NCBI GenBank assembly: GCA_020747065.1 | Contig: JAGMVK010000001.1 | Coordinates: 62,001-126,000, forward strand | Source: Cadophora sp. MPI-SDFR-AT-0126 | Taxonomy: Eukaryota; Ascomycota; Leotiomycetes; Helotiales; Ploettnerulaceae | Direction: 5' to 3' | Length of the DNA: 64,000 nucleotides | Shown here: positions 24,969 to 37,970 of the stretch, in pieces | Position numbering within the stretch: the stretch's first letter is position 1 | Layout: the number at the start of each line of letters is the position of its first letter | Translations under genes and position numbers: made by a program | The notes under the pieces: model-generated | Told to the model about the DNA's origin: nothing | Seen by the model: the letters and a program-made list of their open reading frames with translations, nothing else | Databases searched by the model: none

Positions 24969-27900
24969 ATGGGCGCATCATACGGCGATGGCGACATCCG
25001 CCTTGACCGTACCCTAGGTGGGTTTGTTTTGCTGAGTCGTCTCGAGCATCGTTCGGGTACTAACATATGCCCAGAGGCTTGTCGTGCCAGTACTCAGAAG
25101 TCACGGAGCGAAGGCATGAGAGGTACGTAACATTTGGGATGGCCATATACAACTATTCTAAACATTATTCAGATCTAAAGGCCTTCTTCGATAGAAGACA
25201 CAAGGCGAATATGTAGGTGCTATTCAACTACCCCAGATTTTCATCCGTTGACACTTCCTTTTAGTGATGTTCTCACCGACCAATCCTTTCACAAGATATA
25301 TGAAGTTGTTTTTGAAATGGCTTTGGCGGAGATCCAAGTCTTCCTCGCCGCAAAGAAAAATACTCGAGGAACAGCTGATTCTCGACTGGAGATGTGCGGC
25401 GACGTTGTGCGAACAGTGATCGTCGCTGGGGCACCAAAGCTAAGTCCTGCGACAGCTGAAGCCGTCTTGGAACATATCACCCAAACACTTCCAAGACCAG
25501 GCGGTGGTTACTACGAACCTCTTGCCCATCACTATCTCAAAGCCTTGACGAAACTCTTCGACCACCAGGCTAATGTTGAGCACCTCAAGGGCGAAGTGTG
25601 GATACCGGCTGTAGACTTTTGCCTTCTCGGAATCAACTCATACCTCGAAGATCAGGAACGTCGCCCTGGGCCCACATCATCCCGGAGCAACTCTGGAAAT
25701 GGAACGAGCCACCCGTCTAGCTCTGCTACCAGGAATGGTCAGAATCGAGAAGGTTCCTTAAGCAGACAGAACGCCGAGGACCTTTTCCAAATTCTGCACT
25801 TACTTGTTTTGGCTCCTAATGTTCCTTTGGCTACAAGATATTCTGCGATTGGCGATGGCATCACCAGATTCCTGCGGACGTCAGGCTCCAGTGCAAGTCA
25901 ACTGCATCAAGTAGCCTTCTCCACACTGAACGTTGTGTTGAGATTTGCCCGCACTGATCGGATCGCCTTCTGCCAATCTACCGCCCAAGATGTTCTTCCT
26001 GTGATCTGTCGCTTCTGGCAAGGCAAAGCTTTAGCGAAAGATGAGATGCTGAATTCCGTGCGTGATGAGATGCTAATATTCTTGTTCTACGTCCAACTTC
26101 ACCTAGAGCGTGTAATCTTAGATGGCAATGCTTCGGAGCTTTCGTCCAAACTGGAGGAACTCTCGGAAGCTTTTAGAACAGATTACGCCCTGCGTTCGGA
26201 CCGCGACCAATTGCAAATTGGCGACCTGGAAATGACAGACTTTGGACGGATACCCTTGGGTAGGATGCCTTTTAGCCTCTACGCTTTCCAATTGCGTCCG
26301 CACAATGTCAAGGCAGAAAGAAACTGGGCCATCCTTCGGAGCATTGGCATAATCGAGCGACTTCTGTATTTAGGTCAACAATCATCAACTTTTGATGGCA
26401 ATGGGGATGAGCATGCTCATAATCGACCGTCAAAACGGCGACGTGTTTTAGGCGCTACAAATCGACTGCTCGACCTTGTGACAGACAGGGACGAAAATAT
26501 GCGACTGGCAGGACTTCAAATGCTCCCATTTGTTCTTCAGGACTTTGAACTCCCTGATTCAGTCTTGTCAGACTTGCTGACCCAATTACACATCTGTGCT
26601 GGTGATAAGCGTGGAAACATTACCTCTTGGGCTCTGTTGGCAATCGCAAGGTAAGCACATTCATTCTATCCCTTCGTTCAAGCCTAATGCTTCATAGTTG
26701 CACAGCTCAACTCTCAGCATGTGAGATTAATCAGTCAGAGTGGGCTCAATTTTGGCAATTTGGCATACGTTCTTTGACATTCTCCGCCACATGTCGTGCT
26801 GCTGCACTCGAGCTCCATGCGATAATTGCTAGAGGCTTAGTTCAATACCACGAGATTGGCGAGGATGTTGGTGCTATGATCACATCTGCTGACATCAGTG
26901 GTCCAATTATGCTTTGTGATTCTAGCATGTTCTTGATGATTGACATCTTGCATGCTAGAGTAACAGAAGTTCCAGCTGCGAGTCTTATAACTGCACAGCA
27001 TGTCATTCGATGGCTATTTTCAAGATGGAATCCCGGTACGATTAGCAGTAAGTTGTGTTGGCTGATATACTGACTTCACTAGATGATGGCAATTTCGCCA
27101 CACGTTTCTCCATCCATGTTCAGCCGCAGCATGTCATGGCATTAATCCGGGCTTGCCTTGGCTTGCCTCGAGTTAGTATGTCTTCAACTACTGCGATGCC
27201 TTGTGGGCCCCTTGGACAGGCATGGCAGCATCATCTGAACACCCAGGCAGTGGTCCGATATCTCCTGCTATTGGTTGACGGAGCGACTGATATGACGAGC
27301 TCACTTTGTCCTTCTTGCCCAAAGTATTCAGACTCTGGAGACATAGTCTATAGCCTAAGTACAACGCACTTCCAGACGACGAGGAAGCTTGTGCTTGAGC
27401 TACTGCAACCAAAATCACGCGATGTTTTGCACAACTGGAAATCATACCTCGCCGATCGAGCTGCATTGGTATCGACAGACATGTTCCGGAGTGTGGTCTA
27501 CAGCTGTATCACAAATCTCCTTCTGATGGCCAATTTTACTGGGATCAACTTGCCTCAACTGCAAGAACTTGACAAAGATCTGAAGGTAATGATAAAAGAA
27601 ATTACGAGCTTTCTTGTAGAGGCCGATTCGAAGGACTCCAAGGGCTCACAACCTTACATGGAGATAATCCTGCAGTCAATCCAACCCCATCTGCCCCTCT
27701 GTGTCTCCAGTGAGCTTTCCGACTTTTCGAACAAATCGCCACACCTCTTGAAATTCTTCATCGTCCTTGCGGACATCTTGAGCCGGCGCCACACGGCGGC
27801 CGGAGACTCATCTTTCCAGCATGATCCGGATATGATGGACGTTGATGATGATGACGACGACGATTTTGGAATTATGAAGACGCACCCGAAGGCTGGTAGT

Positions 27901-30900
27901 CAGCGCGAAGACTTACCGAGATGGGATCTTGCCCTGGATCTGTGGGCTGGATCATTCTATCTCACAGTGACTGGGTATTTGATGCTGATTGCTGCGATGG
28001 GGACCACCTCGGACTCTATAGGCTTTGTACCAACTTCCTTCGTAGACTATCTTGTTTTGCTCAGTGACCAGAATTTCTTGTCGACTCGATGGCTCCTTCA
28101 GAAACTCCTTGTTTCCGATCTAATTCTTATTGAGGGAGACGCGTATCGAATATTGGAGCGAGTCGGAGAGATCCTGCAGAGCGATGATTATGATCGATGC
28201 GAGGCAGCTCTCTGCACTTGTTTGGACGCTCTAACAGGTTTAGGCCCGCTGTGGTCCGCGGGAGATGACAGTAGCGTCGCAGAAGCAGCTCCTCAGCTGT
28301 ATCGCTGGTTCCTCAAGGTGCTTCAAAAACTCGTTGCATCGCCAGAAGTGCAGAAAGGCATGGCGCGGCTGCTCCTCTTCCTTATGCGAGCCAACCCAGA
28401 ATATGGGATCTCGTGGAAGAAACCCACAGCGTCTCCACGCTCGAGCCTCTTCAGCATTCTGGAAGGAGGTAACATTCCAGTCAAGTTCTATATTGGGAAC
28501 CAAATTTCGCAACTTTTCGATTTGTTCATTTTGAAAGATCATGATAGCGTATTCGAGGATATCTTCACAAAACTGCCAATGGACCCAGACTGGTCGGAAG
28601 GTATCTCGTTTCGCCTTTTTGTTCTTGCTAAATTGGCGTCGCAATGGCCAACTTTACTTCGACGATGTATTTATTATATCTTCGAGGCTCCTGGAAAAAT
28701 GCCAGACTGCATTGAACATGCGACCAGCTGCCTCAAAACAGTTGCTTCATCGCTTCATGTTGACGGACCACGAGAGATATTCACTCTGTTTGCGCCGCAG
28801 CTTTTGTACACTTGGCTAGGAAGCCAGAAGATTGAGGACATACCGTTCGCAATCTTTGGATTTTCAAGCCTTCAAGATCTCGCCAAACATGCCCAAGAAG
28901 AAGCCACTGCACTGATGATTATGCGAGGTCAAGACGTGAATGCGCAGGAATTAGCGGAGATACTTGGTATCGAATACGGCGATCTCATTCGGAACTGCTT
29001 CACCAAAATTGTAGCCTATTCTGTTCCCTACGACATGGCCACTCCTCGCGCTGAGGGGGAAAATTGGACCAGTGGCGAGAAGCGAGTGAAAATCCACATT
29101 GGCGACGATGTCTTTCGAGAGTGTCTCCACCTCCATTTTGCGGACATTATCGCAGTCATGTTCAACATCATTAGCAGTGAACACGGCGTCGATAAATATT
29201 TCATGAAAGATGAAGCACTTACATACGCTGGCAACATCATGCGCCAGATCAAGAATCTAAGTATGTCTTCAGCAGAGCTGCCTGCTCCTCAACAACCACA
29301 CTTCAAAGCTCGGTATCTTTACGCTGAGTTATTACATTTATGCAGACGGACAGGCCATGAGATTCAGAGTTTATACACACCCACGTTGGTCGTGTCGATC
29401 GCGAGAAAACTTCTCAACGGGATGCATCCGGCCTTTGGTTCTCTCCACGCATGTTCAATATTGAAGAAAATGCGAGTTTTGATATCTTTGGCTGGTAATA
29501 CTGCTATTCAAGGCTACCCTCTGGAAATGTTTCTCCAAAGCATGCGACACTTTATCACTGACCCGGAGTGTGCGGAAGATGCAATTGGCATTACAATGTA
29601 TCTTATGAGTGCTGGCGCTGCGGACCTACTCCAAAAGCCAACATTCGTTGCTGGCGTTGCTCTATCCCTATCCGGGTCCTTACGATCGACATTTGATTCG
29701 CAAAAGGCCAGCACCACACAGGAGAGTCAACATCAAAGTACGAAATCGAAAGGACAGAACTTCTACAAGTGGATTGGGCAGTACCTCAAGGATTTCGAAT
29801 CCCCAGTCCTGAAGAGCCATTTGCGACCTAGTTTTCAAAATCTTGTCCAATCTGCGTTCATGTCAGAAGGAGTTGGGAATGCGGATAAGAATTCGGCCGA
29901 GAGCAAGTTCTTGATTCAGCTTTTGAAGGATGAACAACGAGGTGGGATTTTGTTGGAACGACCTTCGCGAGAGCTTGCCCTGTCGCTGTTGAGTTCCGAA
30001 TTTCAGAAGCCAGAGTCGTTCCGCACGGATATTTTGGGAGACGATACTCTATCAAAGCAATATGCAGCAGTAGTTTGGAAATCCTGCAGGGGCTCTGCAA
30101 ACAAAGCATATCTCTCTTGGGCCGCGCGAGTTATGGGAAGAGCTTTCGCTTCATCTGGTCACATACACGAAGAATTATTACAGGAATCGACCTTGTCACA
30201 AGTAAAGGAATTGTCGATAACAGCAGATGATGACGGCGAATCAAGGTCCTGCATTCTAAGTCTTCTGAGAGAATTGACACTGGCAAGGTCGCCTCAAAAT
30301 GCTGGTCTCGCAGAGGCTGCATTGCGCGTCATTATGTCGACATCTGACGGCGCTGGTTACCACCAACACTTGCCCGAGCCGCTTCTTGTAGCATCAAACT
30401 GGGCGCCGTATCAAATACCTCCTTCCGATATCGAGCAGGGCACCGAAAATACCATGTCTTTGGCGCAGGTTTTAACAGCAGATGCTATACTCGGGGACAA
30501 CTGGCTGCGGGATCTGTCGATTGCCGTTGCTCAATCTGTGCCCAATGAGCCTCTCCTTCATTCTCTGGTCCCAATTCTGCAGAACGTACCAGGATTCGCG
30601 GATCGCGCATTTCCATTCATTCTTCATTTGGCCATCTCCACGCCCTTTCAAGATCAACGTGCTCGCAAGGAAGATTTGTCTCGAGCATTTGTTCAGTGGT
30701 TTGATGGTGCTGCAAGCATCAAGAAGAACAACCTGAAGATGTTACTCAACACGATTCTCTATCTTCGCACACAGCCGCTGCCACATGAAAAATCCATAGC
30801 CGATCGATCGCATTGGCTGGCAATTGATTATCTCAAAGCTGCTACTGCTGCAACGCGGTGTGGCATGCTCAAGACCGCGATCTTATTCGCGGAAGAACAT

Positions 30901-33900
30901 TGGTCGTTACCTGTAAAGACCTCTCGACGATCATCGGCAGTAAGGGACAATGAATTCGGCAACATTCCCCCAGAAATTCTCCTTGGTATATTTGAGAATA
31001 TCGACGATCCTGACATGTACTATGGTGTCCAACAGAACACCAGCTTAAGTGCTATTCTGGCACGGTTTGACTACGAGAAGGACGGACCAAAAAGCCTCGC
31101 TTTCAGAGGCGCCCAGTACGATAGTCATATTAGACGGCGCAACCCAGACTCGACTCAAGATGTACAATCTCTGGTCAAGGCTTTAGATGTACTCAACCTG
31201 AGCGGTCTTTCGTCTTCGCTGTTACAGGCACAGCAAAGCGTTGGTATGACTCCTGCGGCCCTGGAGTCAATGTTCCGCACAGCCCGAAAGTTGGAGCAAT
31301 GGGATATACCTGTCCCAAGCACTGGGGCCAACGATTCTGTGACCATATACAAAGCTTTTCAGTCTGTCCATATGGCGGTCAGCGAAGCAACAGTCCTCAC
31401 CGCTGTGAATGAGGGGTTGGAATCTACCATGAAGATTTTAGTGCAAGGAGAGCTCAGTGCAAGTGCTCTTCACAGCTCGCTCCAAACTTTAGCGTCTTTG
31501 GTAGAGCTGGATGAAGTTCTGACTTCGCGAGGCTCACCTCAATTTGAGGAGATACTAGCCAGGTTCAGGAATCGTTCCATCTGGATGAAGACAGGAAGGT
31601 ACGTAAACTCGACTGATATTCGTATAATTGCCGATCTGACATGTACTAGTTTCGATGATATCAGTCAGATTCTGTCCTGCCGAGGTACAACACTCAGCAC
31701 TTTGAGTCAAGAGCTACGCTTGCAGCAAATCATGCATGTTCAACCAATCGATACTCGAATTGTTGAAGTCGAGACTGCACTTTTAGCTTCGACCATAAAC
31801 CGCGCCCATGGTGCCCTACAGGAGTCCTTGTCTTTGGCTACGTCCATGATGGACCTGATCAAGCCTTGCCATGACGTTGGCGTGAATCCAGAAGTGGCCA
31901 TTCAGTTGGAAACAGCCAATGCTCTGTGGGACCAAGGCGAAATGGCTTCGTCTGTCCGCATGCTCCAGGCTTTGGACGACGAACAATCGCTGAAGAGACA
32001 GACCATCGTCGTGGAGAGATCTGATTTGTTGACCAAGACTGGGTATCGCGTGTCCGTGGCAAGACTCCAGGGAGCCGACAGAGTGATTAACGAGTATCTA
32101 CGTCCAGCTCTCGAGGAGCTAAATGGAAGAACAGATGGCCATGTTGCTGGGCAGGTGTTTCACCAGTTCGCGACATTCTGTGATCAGCAACTCCAAGATC
32201 CGGACAGTATTGAGGACCTCGAAAGACTCGAACAGCTCACTAAGAACAAGGAGAGTGATGTAGAGGAATTGCGGAAGCTTTACAAGCGTGCAACTGGAGA
32301 TAAAACTAATCTCAAGCGCAACTTGAACAGGAACGAGGCATGGCTCAAACTTGATCGGGAAGAGCTGACTCGCCACCAGTCAACCAGAAACGAATTCGTT
32401 CGACAGTGCCTCGAAAACTATCTTCTGGCTTTGGCCGCCTTCGACGAACACGACAGTAATGCATTGCGCTTCTCTGCGCTATGGATGGAACATTCTGAGA
32501 AGTCTCTCGCCAACGAAGCTGTGTCGAAGCACTTGAGCCAAGTGCCAAGCCGCAAGTTTGCACCGCTCATGAATCAACTCACCTCTCGGCTCCAGGATAC
32601 GAAAGAAGAATTTCAGACACTTCTATTCGGTCTTGTCTTGCGGATATGTACCGAACATCCTTACCATGGAATGTACCAAGTGTATACTGGTGCAGTAAGT
32701 GAGATCAACCACAAAGATGAGTCGTCGGTGTCGAGACGATCTGCAGCGACCAAAGTATCCAGACAACTCGACAAATCAAAAACAGTTGGTCCGATATGGG
32801 CATCGCTGCAGACCTGTAATAGGCTCTATAGCGCGCTGGCTCGTGAGACGAACGAGCAGAAATACAGATCTGGCAGACGTATTGCTGTAAAAGATTCGAT
32901 AGCTGCGACCAATCTCAACAACAAATTGGCCAAGTTAGGACTGCCCCCATCCACGATGCAAATACCACTATCCCCAACTTCCGACTACTCAAAATTGCCT
33001 AGGGTTGTTCGTTTGGACACACTCATTAAGATAGCATCTGGTGTAAGCGCCCCGAAGATTATCGTTGCAATTGCAAATAACGGTGCCAAGTTCACACAAC
33101 TCGTAAGCTCTTCTCAATTATCAGCATTTAAACTAAGCTTACTGTCTAAAGGTGAAAGGAGGAAACGATGATCTTCGACAAGACTCTATTATGGAGCAAG
33201 TCTTCGAGCAAGTTAGCGACCTTCTACAACGAAACAAATCCACTCGCCAGAGAAATTTGAGTATTAAGACATATCGTGTCCTGCCTCTTACCAACGAGAC
33301 TGGAGTATTAGAATTTGTGGCTAACACAATTCCTCTTCATGAGTTCTTGATCCCAGCCCATGAAAAATACCATCCCAAAGATCTGAAGGCCAATGCTTGT
33401 CGGAAGGCGATTTCCGATGTACAAACACAATCCTTTGACACCCGGCTCAAGACGTATCGTCAAGTCGCAGAGAGGTTCCATCCTACCATGCGATACTTTT
33501 TCACAGAGAGATTCCCGAATCCCGACGAATGGTTCCTGAGCCGGCTTGCATATACAAGAAGTACTGCCGCCATCTCGATGCTTGGACATGTACTTGGTCT
33601 GGGCGATAGACATGGTCACAACATTCTACTAGACCAAAGAACTGGAGAGGTTGTGCACATCGATCTGGGTGTCGCGTTTGAGATGGGCCGTGTTCTCGCC
33701 GTACCAGAGATAATTCCTTTCCGCTGCACTCGAGACATTGTCGATGGAATGGGAATCACAAAAACCGAAGGCGTATTTCGCCGATGCTGCGAATTTACAC
33801 TCGAGACGCTTCGTAAGGAAAGCTCTACTATCATGGCAATCCTCGAGGTGCTGCGGTACGACCCCCTGTACAGCTGGTCAATTAACCCGATTCGCATGGC

Positions 33901-34181
33901 CAAAATTCAAGAGGGTCAGAGTGCAGCACTAGCAGCCGATGTTGGGAATCCCAACGAGAAGAAAAGTGTAAATGAGCCCGGCGAGGCTGATCGGGCGCTC
34001 ACAGTTGTGAACAAGAAGTTATCCAAGACTTTGAGTGTCACCGCAACGGTGAATGACCTAATTAATCAAGCAACGGATGAAAAGAATCTGGCTATGCTAT
34101 TTTCAGGTACGTTCTCACTCAAACGGAAGTCTCAATGACATCTACTTATCTCCAACCATAGGTTGGGCTGCATATGCGTAG
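24969..34181 (+). CDS. TEL1: Tel1, ATM-family PI3K-like protein kinase
   Basis: Nine exons give about 2938 residues: 24969-25017, 25075-25122, 25173-25212, 25265-26650, 26698-27047, 27083-31598, 31650-33102, 33152-34106 and 34162-34181. Three tiny first exons (49, 48, 40 nt) encode the basic N-terminus ([20 protein letters not shown]), placed where the Tel1/ATM N-terminal motif lies. A long HEAT solenoid and FAT region follow. The kinase domain near the C-terminus has [11 protein letters not shown], catalytic loop [13 protein letters not shown] (about residue 2765) and HIDLGVAFE, the metal-binding DLG. The FATC end reads LAMLFSGWAAYA, completed by the 20-nt last exon. A 51-nt intron (31599-31649) has no stop and keeps frame, so a simple reading would include it. 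By family it is recruited by Mre11-Rad50 to double-strand breaks and telomeres and phosphorylates SQ/TQ sites. Confidence 0.94.
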
Positions 34182-35442
34182 TTGTGAAAGTACACATATT
34201 TTGGAGTTTGACTTTCTGTGGGCTGGAGTTGGGCGTGCTCGCGATACCCTGCACAGTTGTTTACGGAACCGCGGTCGGTTGCCATGACTTGTACACTAAT
34301 CGAAGAACTGGTACTTAGCCAGGTTTGCAGATAGACAGGGAGAAAAAAAAGGGAATACGACATTGCGACATTCGGCTGGATGGAGCAGGCTCTTTCTTTA
34401 CGGGGAAATATGCCATGTTACCTTCAGTGCTAACCGTTCCGAGGGTGTTCTCCGGCAGTAACCTCATCGTGGTCCGTGGTCCATGGTCGGTGTACCGAGG
34501 CGGGACGTCTCTACCCCGCTGCCGTGGGGAATCCTAGTACTCTGTCAGTACGGGGACTTGGGGATTACGCAGGGAACACGAAATCGGTTTTCGATTTGGC
34601 TTTCATTTTGCTTGCTCTTTTTTTGGCGCGAAGTGGGAATTGTGGATCTTTGCACGATTTTGGTATGAGAGCCAAATTGATGGCTTGACTCAAGTGAGAA
34701 GGACTCTATCCCAATTGATTCTCGGGCCTGCCTCAGGTTTGACAGAACGCTTTTCTTACAGTCTATCTTCTGTCGTCCAATGCCGTCTTACAACAAAGCA
34801 GGAGCACAAACCTTCACATGTAAACATCACCATCATTCTGAGCCAAATGTGGAAGACAGTTCGGAATGGCTTCAAGTTGTGCACCGATTTGGCTTATCCT
34901 CCTATTACCCCGCACTGATGAACACAGTCATTATTAAGCTCAGATATATCCTTTTAAGCTCTTGTTTACAAAAGGAAGCTCCTCCGTTGTCAGTCACAGT
35001 TCATCCCAGCATTCTTCGGCATTTGTTCCGCTTAAGATCGTGGAGGTGTGCTTAGGCCAAGCACTCCAGGAACACAGACCTGGCAAGGTGCATATTGGCT
35101 GAATCTCCACCAATCAACACGGTCTTGATCGCCGTGAAGTACACAGCCTCGTCGGTCACAAAAGATGTCGATCAACCTAAATCATGTGCCCATTTCTCAA
35201 GTGCAGAGCGGAGCGCCGGACTTCGAACCTGATAGAAATACAATTTTGATCAGCTGGCTTGAGATCAGAATTTGGCCGAGGAGCCACATGGAAATGAAAA
35301 AACACTTCACGATGTTGATGGCTGGACAGTGAGACTCGGGGATATAGTTATATACTGTAGTATTGCCACCTTGGAAGAATGGCTAATCAGTAGGTCGCAC
35401 CAGTGTCTATCTGATCAGAGGTCCTTCTGTCCTTCATTCATC
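34182..35442. other. Intergenic region upstream of the carboxylesterase
   Basis: About 1.26 kb without a recognisable gene. A GATATAGTTATATACTG stretch near 35340-35356 lies about 90 bases before the esterase start and is TATA-like. The reading frame upstream of that start is open but has no protein signature, so I treat it as leader. Confidence 0.5.
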
Positions 35443-37131
35443 ATGAAGCTTACTCTCATTCTTTTAGGCATCCTACCTGCGGCTCTCGCTGCTCCTCCAG
35501 GAAAGCGCGCCGCAGCTCCAACTGTTGCTATTGCCTCTCCTTTGGCAACCATCATCGGATCCTCCAGCGCAACGGTTGAGACGTTCAATGGCATTCCATT
35601 TGCTCAACAGCCAGTTGGGCCGCTGCGTCTGAAGCCTCCTCAAGCACTCGCTGCTCCCCTCGGCACCGTTGTCGCGACAGGGATCCCTAAGTCCTGCCCT
35701 CAGATGTTCTTCAGCAATGATCTCACGTCAACATTGCCTACTGCTGTTCTAGGCCTATTATTAGAAACGCCTCTCTTCCAAACCGTTACCAACGCTGGAG
35801 AAGATTGTTTGACAATCAATGTTCAACGGCCAGTTGGAACAACCGCGTCTTCAAAGCTTCCAGTGCTTTTCTGGATCTTCGGAGGCGGATTTGAGTTGGG
35901 ATCCACTTTGATGTATGATGGAGCCTCCCTCGTCAAGGAGTCCGTAGCGAATGGGCAACCGATCGTTTTTGTTGCTGTCAACTATCGGGTCGGGGGATTC
36001 GGCTTCATGCCTGGGAAAGAAATTCTCGCCGATGGATCATCAAACTTGGGTCTGCTCGATCAGAGACTTGGCCTGCAGTGGGTCGCCGACAATATCGCTG
36101 CCTTTGGTGGTGACCCAGCCAAAGTCACGATCTGGGGCGAATCAGCTGGTGCTATCTCAGTGCTTGATCAAATGGCATTATACGACGGAAACAACAAGTA
36201 CAATGGCAAAGCCCTCTTTCGCGGAGCTATCATGAACTCTGGCAGTATTGTTCCAGCAGCGCCAGTCGACTGCCCGAAGGGTCAAGCTGTTTATGACAAA
36301 GTTGTTCAAACTGCTGGTTGTGCTTCGGCAGCTTCGTCCTTAGATTGCCTACGAGGGCTGGATTACACCAGTTTCTTAAATGCAGCAAATTCTGTTCCTG
36401 GGCTTTTGAGTTACTCCTCGGTAGCTTTGTCGTACTTGCCACGCCCTGATGGCAAGGTTCTCACACAATCTCCAGATGTTTTAATTGCATCTGGCAAGTA
36501 TGCACCTGTGCCGTTTATTATTGGTGATCAGGAGGATGAGGGAACGATCTTTGCTCTCTTCCAAGGGAATATTAGCACAACCGCCCAAATTGTCACTTAC
36601 TTGTCGAAGTACTTCTTCCCAGATGCGTCCACAGCTCAACTCAATGGGCTACTTGCGACGTATCCCGATGACTGGTCAGCAGGATCACCATTCGGGACTC
36701 TGTTTCTCAATGCGATCTACCCGCAGTATAAAAGACTGGCTGCTATCCTTGGAGACTTGACATTCACACTCACCCGTCGCACATTCCTTGCCACACATGC
36801 TTCCGTTTATCCCAATGTGCCCTCGTGGTCATATCTCGCATCATACGACTACGGAACTCCAGTCCTTGGCACATTTCACGGCAGTGACATTCTTCAAGTC
36901 TTCTATGGCATTTTACCCAACTATGCCTCGGGCTCCATCCGCTCGTACTACTTCAGCTTTGTGTATAACCTGGATCCGAATGTTGGATCCTCATACAGAA
37001 ATTGGCCGCAGTGGAGCGCAGGCAAGCAGCTGATGCAATTCTACGCGACTGGGGCACTTCTTCTTGCGGATAATTTCAGATCCTCGAGTTACGATTGGAT
37101 TGTGGCAAATGTGGGGAGTCTGAAGATTTGA
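35443..37131 (+). CDS. Secreted type-B carboxylesterase / lipase (alpha/beta hydrolase)
   Basis: A single exon of 562 residues. I chose the ATG at 35443 because it begins a signal peptide ([18 protein letters not shown]) followed by KR; the upstream extension in frame looks like leader. Landmarks of the cholinesterase/Geotrichum-lipase family are all present: [16 protein letters not shown] near residue 48, EDCLTINV at 120-127, oxyanion-hole GGG at 147-149, nucleophile S234 in WGESAGAIS, an acidic residue in GDQEDEGT, and GTFHGSDI around the catalytic histidine. It should hydrolyse ester bonds outside the cell, on lipids or plant wall esters; the substrate is not readable. No neighbour suggests a pathway. 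Confidence 0.9.
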   Translation: MKLTLILLGILPAALAAPPGKRAAAPTVAIASPLATIIGSSSATVETFNGIPFAQQPVGPLRLKPPQALAAPLGTVVATGIPKSCPQMFFSNDLTSTLPTAVLGLLLETPLFQTVTNAGEDCLTINVQRPVGTTASSKLPVLFWIFGGGFELGSTLMYDGASLVKESVANGQPIVFVAVNYRVGGFGFMPGKEILADGSSNLGLLDQRLGLQWVADNIAAFGGDPAKVTIWGESAGAISVLDQMALYDGNNKYNGKALFRGAIMNSGSIVPAAPVDCPKGQAVYDKVVQTAGCASAASSLDCLRGLDYTSFLNAANSVPGLLSYSSVALSYLPRPDGKVLTQSPDVLIASGKYAPVPFIIGDQEDEGTIFALFQGNISTTAQIVTYLSKYFFPDASTAQLNGLLATYPDDWSAGSPFGTLFLNAIYPQYKRLAAILGDLTFTLTRRTFLATHASVYPNVPSWSYLASYDYGTPVLGTFHGSDILQVFYGILPNYASGSIRSYYFSFVYNLDPNVGSSYRNWPQWSAGKQLMQFYATGALLLADNFRSSSYDWIVANVGSLKI

Positions 37132-37970
37132 TCTGGCGTTACTTGGGAAGAGTTGAAAACACGGGGGTGGAGAGGAGTTATTGGCTGGAAATTCGAGCAT
37201 ATTTGGGCATGGAGGTATAAGTGAGATGCATTGGGTAGGGAAAATGAGATGACAGACTTCTTTGTTCGAAGTCTCCCGCTTGACAACATACATCATGCGA
37301 TTATTTGCCTGCAAGTGAAACCAGAACTTGTAAGTACGCGAGTATAGGCATATGCCTCTACCTCAGAGCATCAAACCACGGGCAAGACCAGAAAATAGCT
37401 AAGAACAGCAGGAGGTGACAAGCAGAGATGTTCAGCACCAACTTGTGTGACCTGGGCTTGAGTCTGACACGTGATGCTTCATTGAACCCACTGAAGGACT
37501 CCGTAGAGTCCGGAAGATAGAGGAAGGATTGATTAATCAACTTAAGGGGTAACAACATGGCTATCTAAGATTCAATAATAAGGAAGTCAGGAGATACAGA
37601 AAAAAGCCAAAAGTTCTCCAGTCACGTGTCAAGGGACAAGCAAAGCTCCAACTGGCTCCCAAGCACCTGCCACTCGTTGAGGATAACACAGCTCCTGCTC
37701 GGGGACTAAAAGTCTTTAAAGGCAACGTAGTTGACATATTAGCGGAGAATTATTCTACTTCCCGTGAGCCGCTGACGTCCTCGGGTTGAACCCGACCAAG
37801 CCAAGCAACTTCTCTCATCATCAGCCATATATTCCCCAGCCGGCCTACCATATCCAGCTTGCCTCAAGCCCTTTGCCCTTACACCTCTCCTCGTCTTCCA
37901 AGAACACAATGTCTAATGCCTCACAAACAATCATCTACTGAGAAGAGACATAACCGCTGCAGCCAGCACC
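37132..37970. other. Intergenic region, no gene seen
   Basis: 839 bp between co-directional genes. It contains an ACGTGTC stretch near 37624 and pyrimidine-rich sequence before the next start codon. No coding signal was recognised. Confidence 0.5.

Noticed and set aside
24583..25066. Overlapping ORFs of 140-144 codons on both strands between NUP192 and TEL1
   Set aside because: Both conflict with the phase-consistent TEL1 first exon and have biased composition (Ser, Arg, His) typical of GC/CT-rich promoter DNA.
35272..35442. Longer N-terminus of the carboxylesterase
   Set aside because: It would place about 57 unrelated residues before a clear signal peptide, and the upstream part has no ATG-led protein signature.
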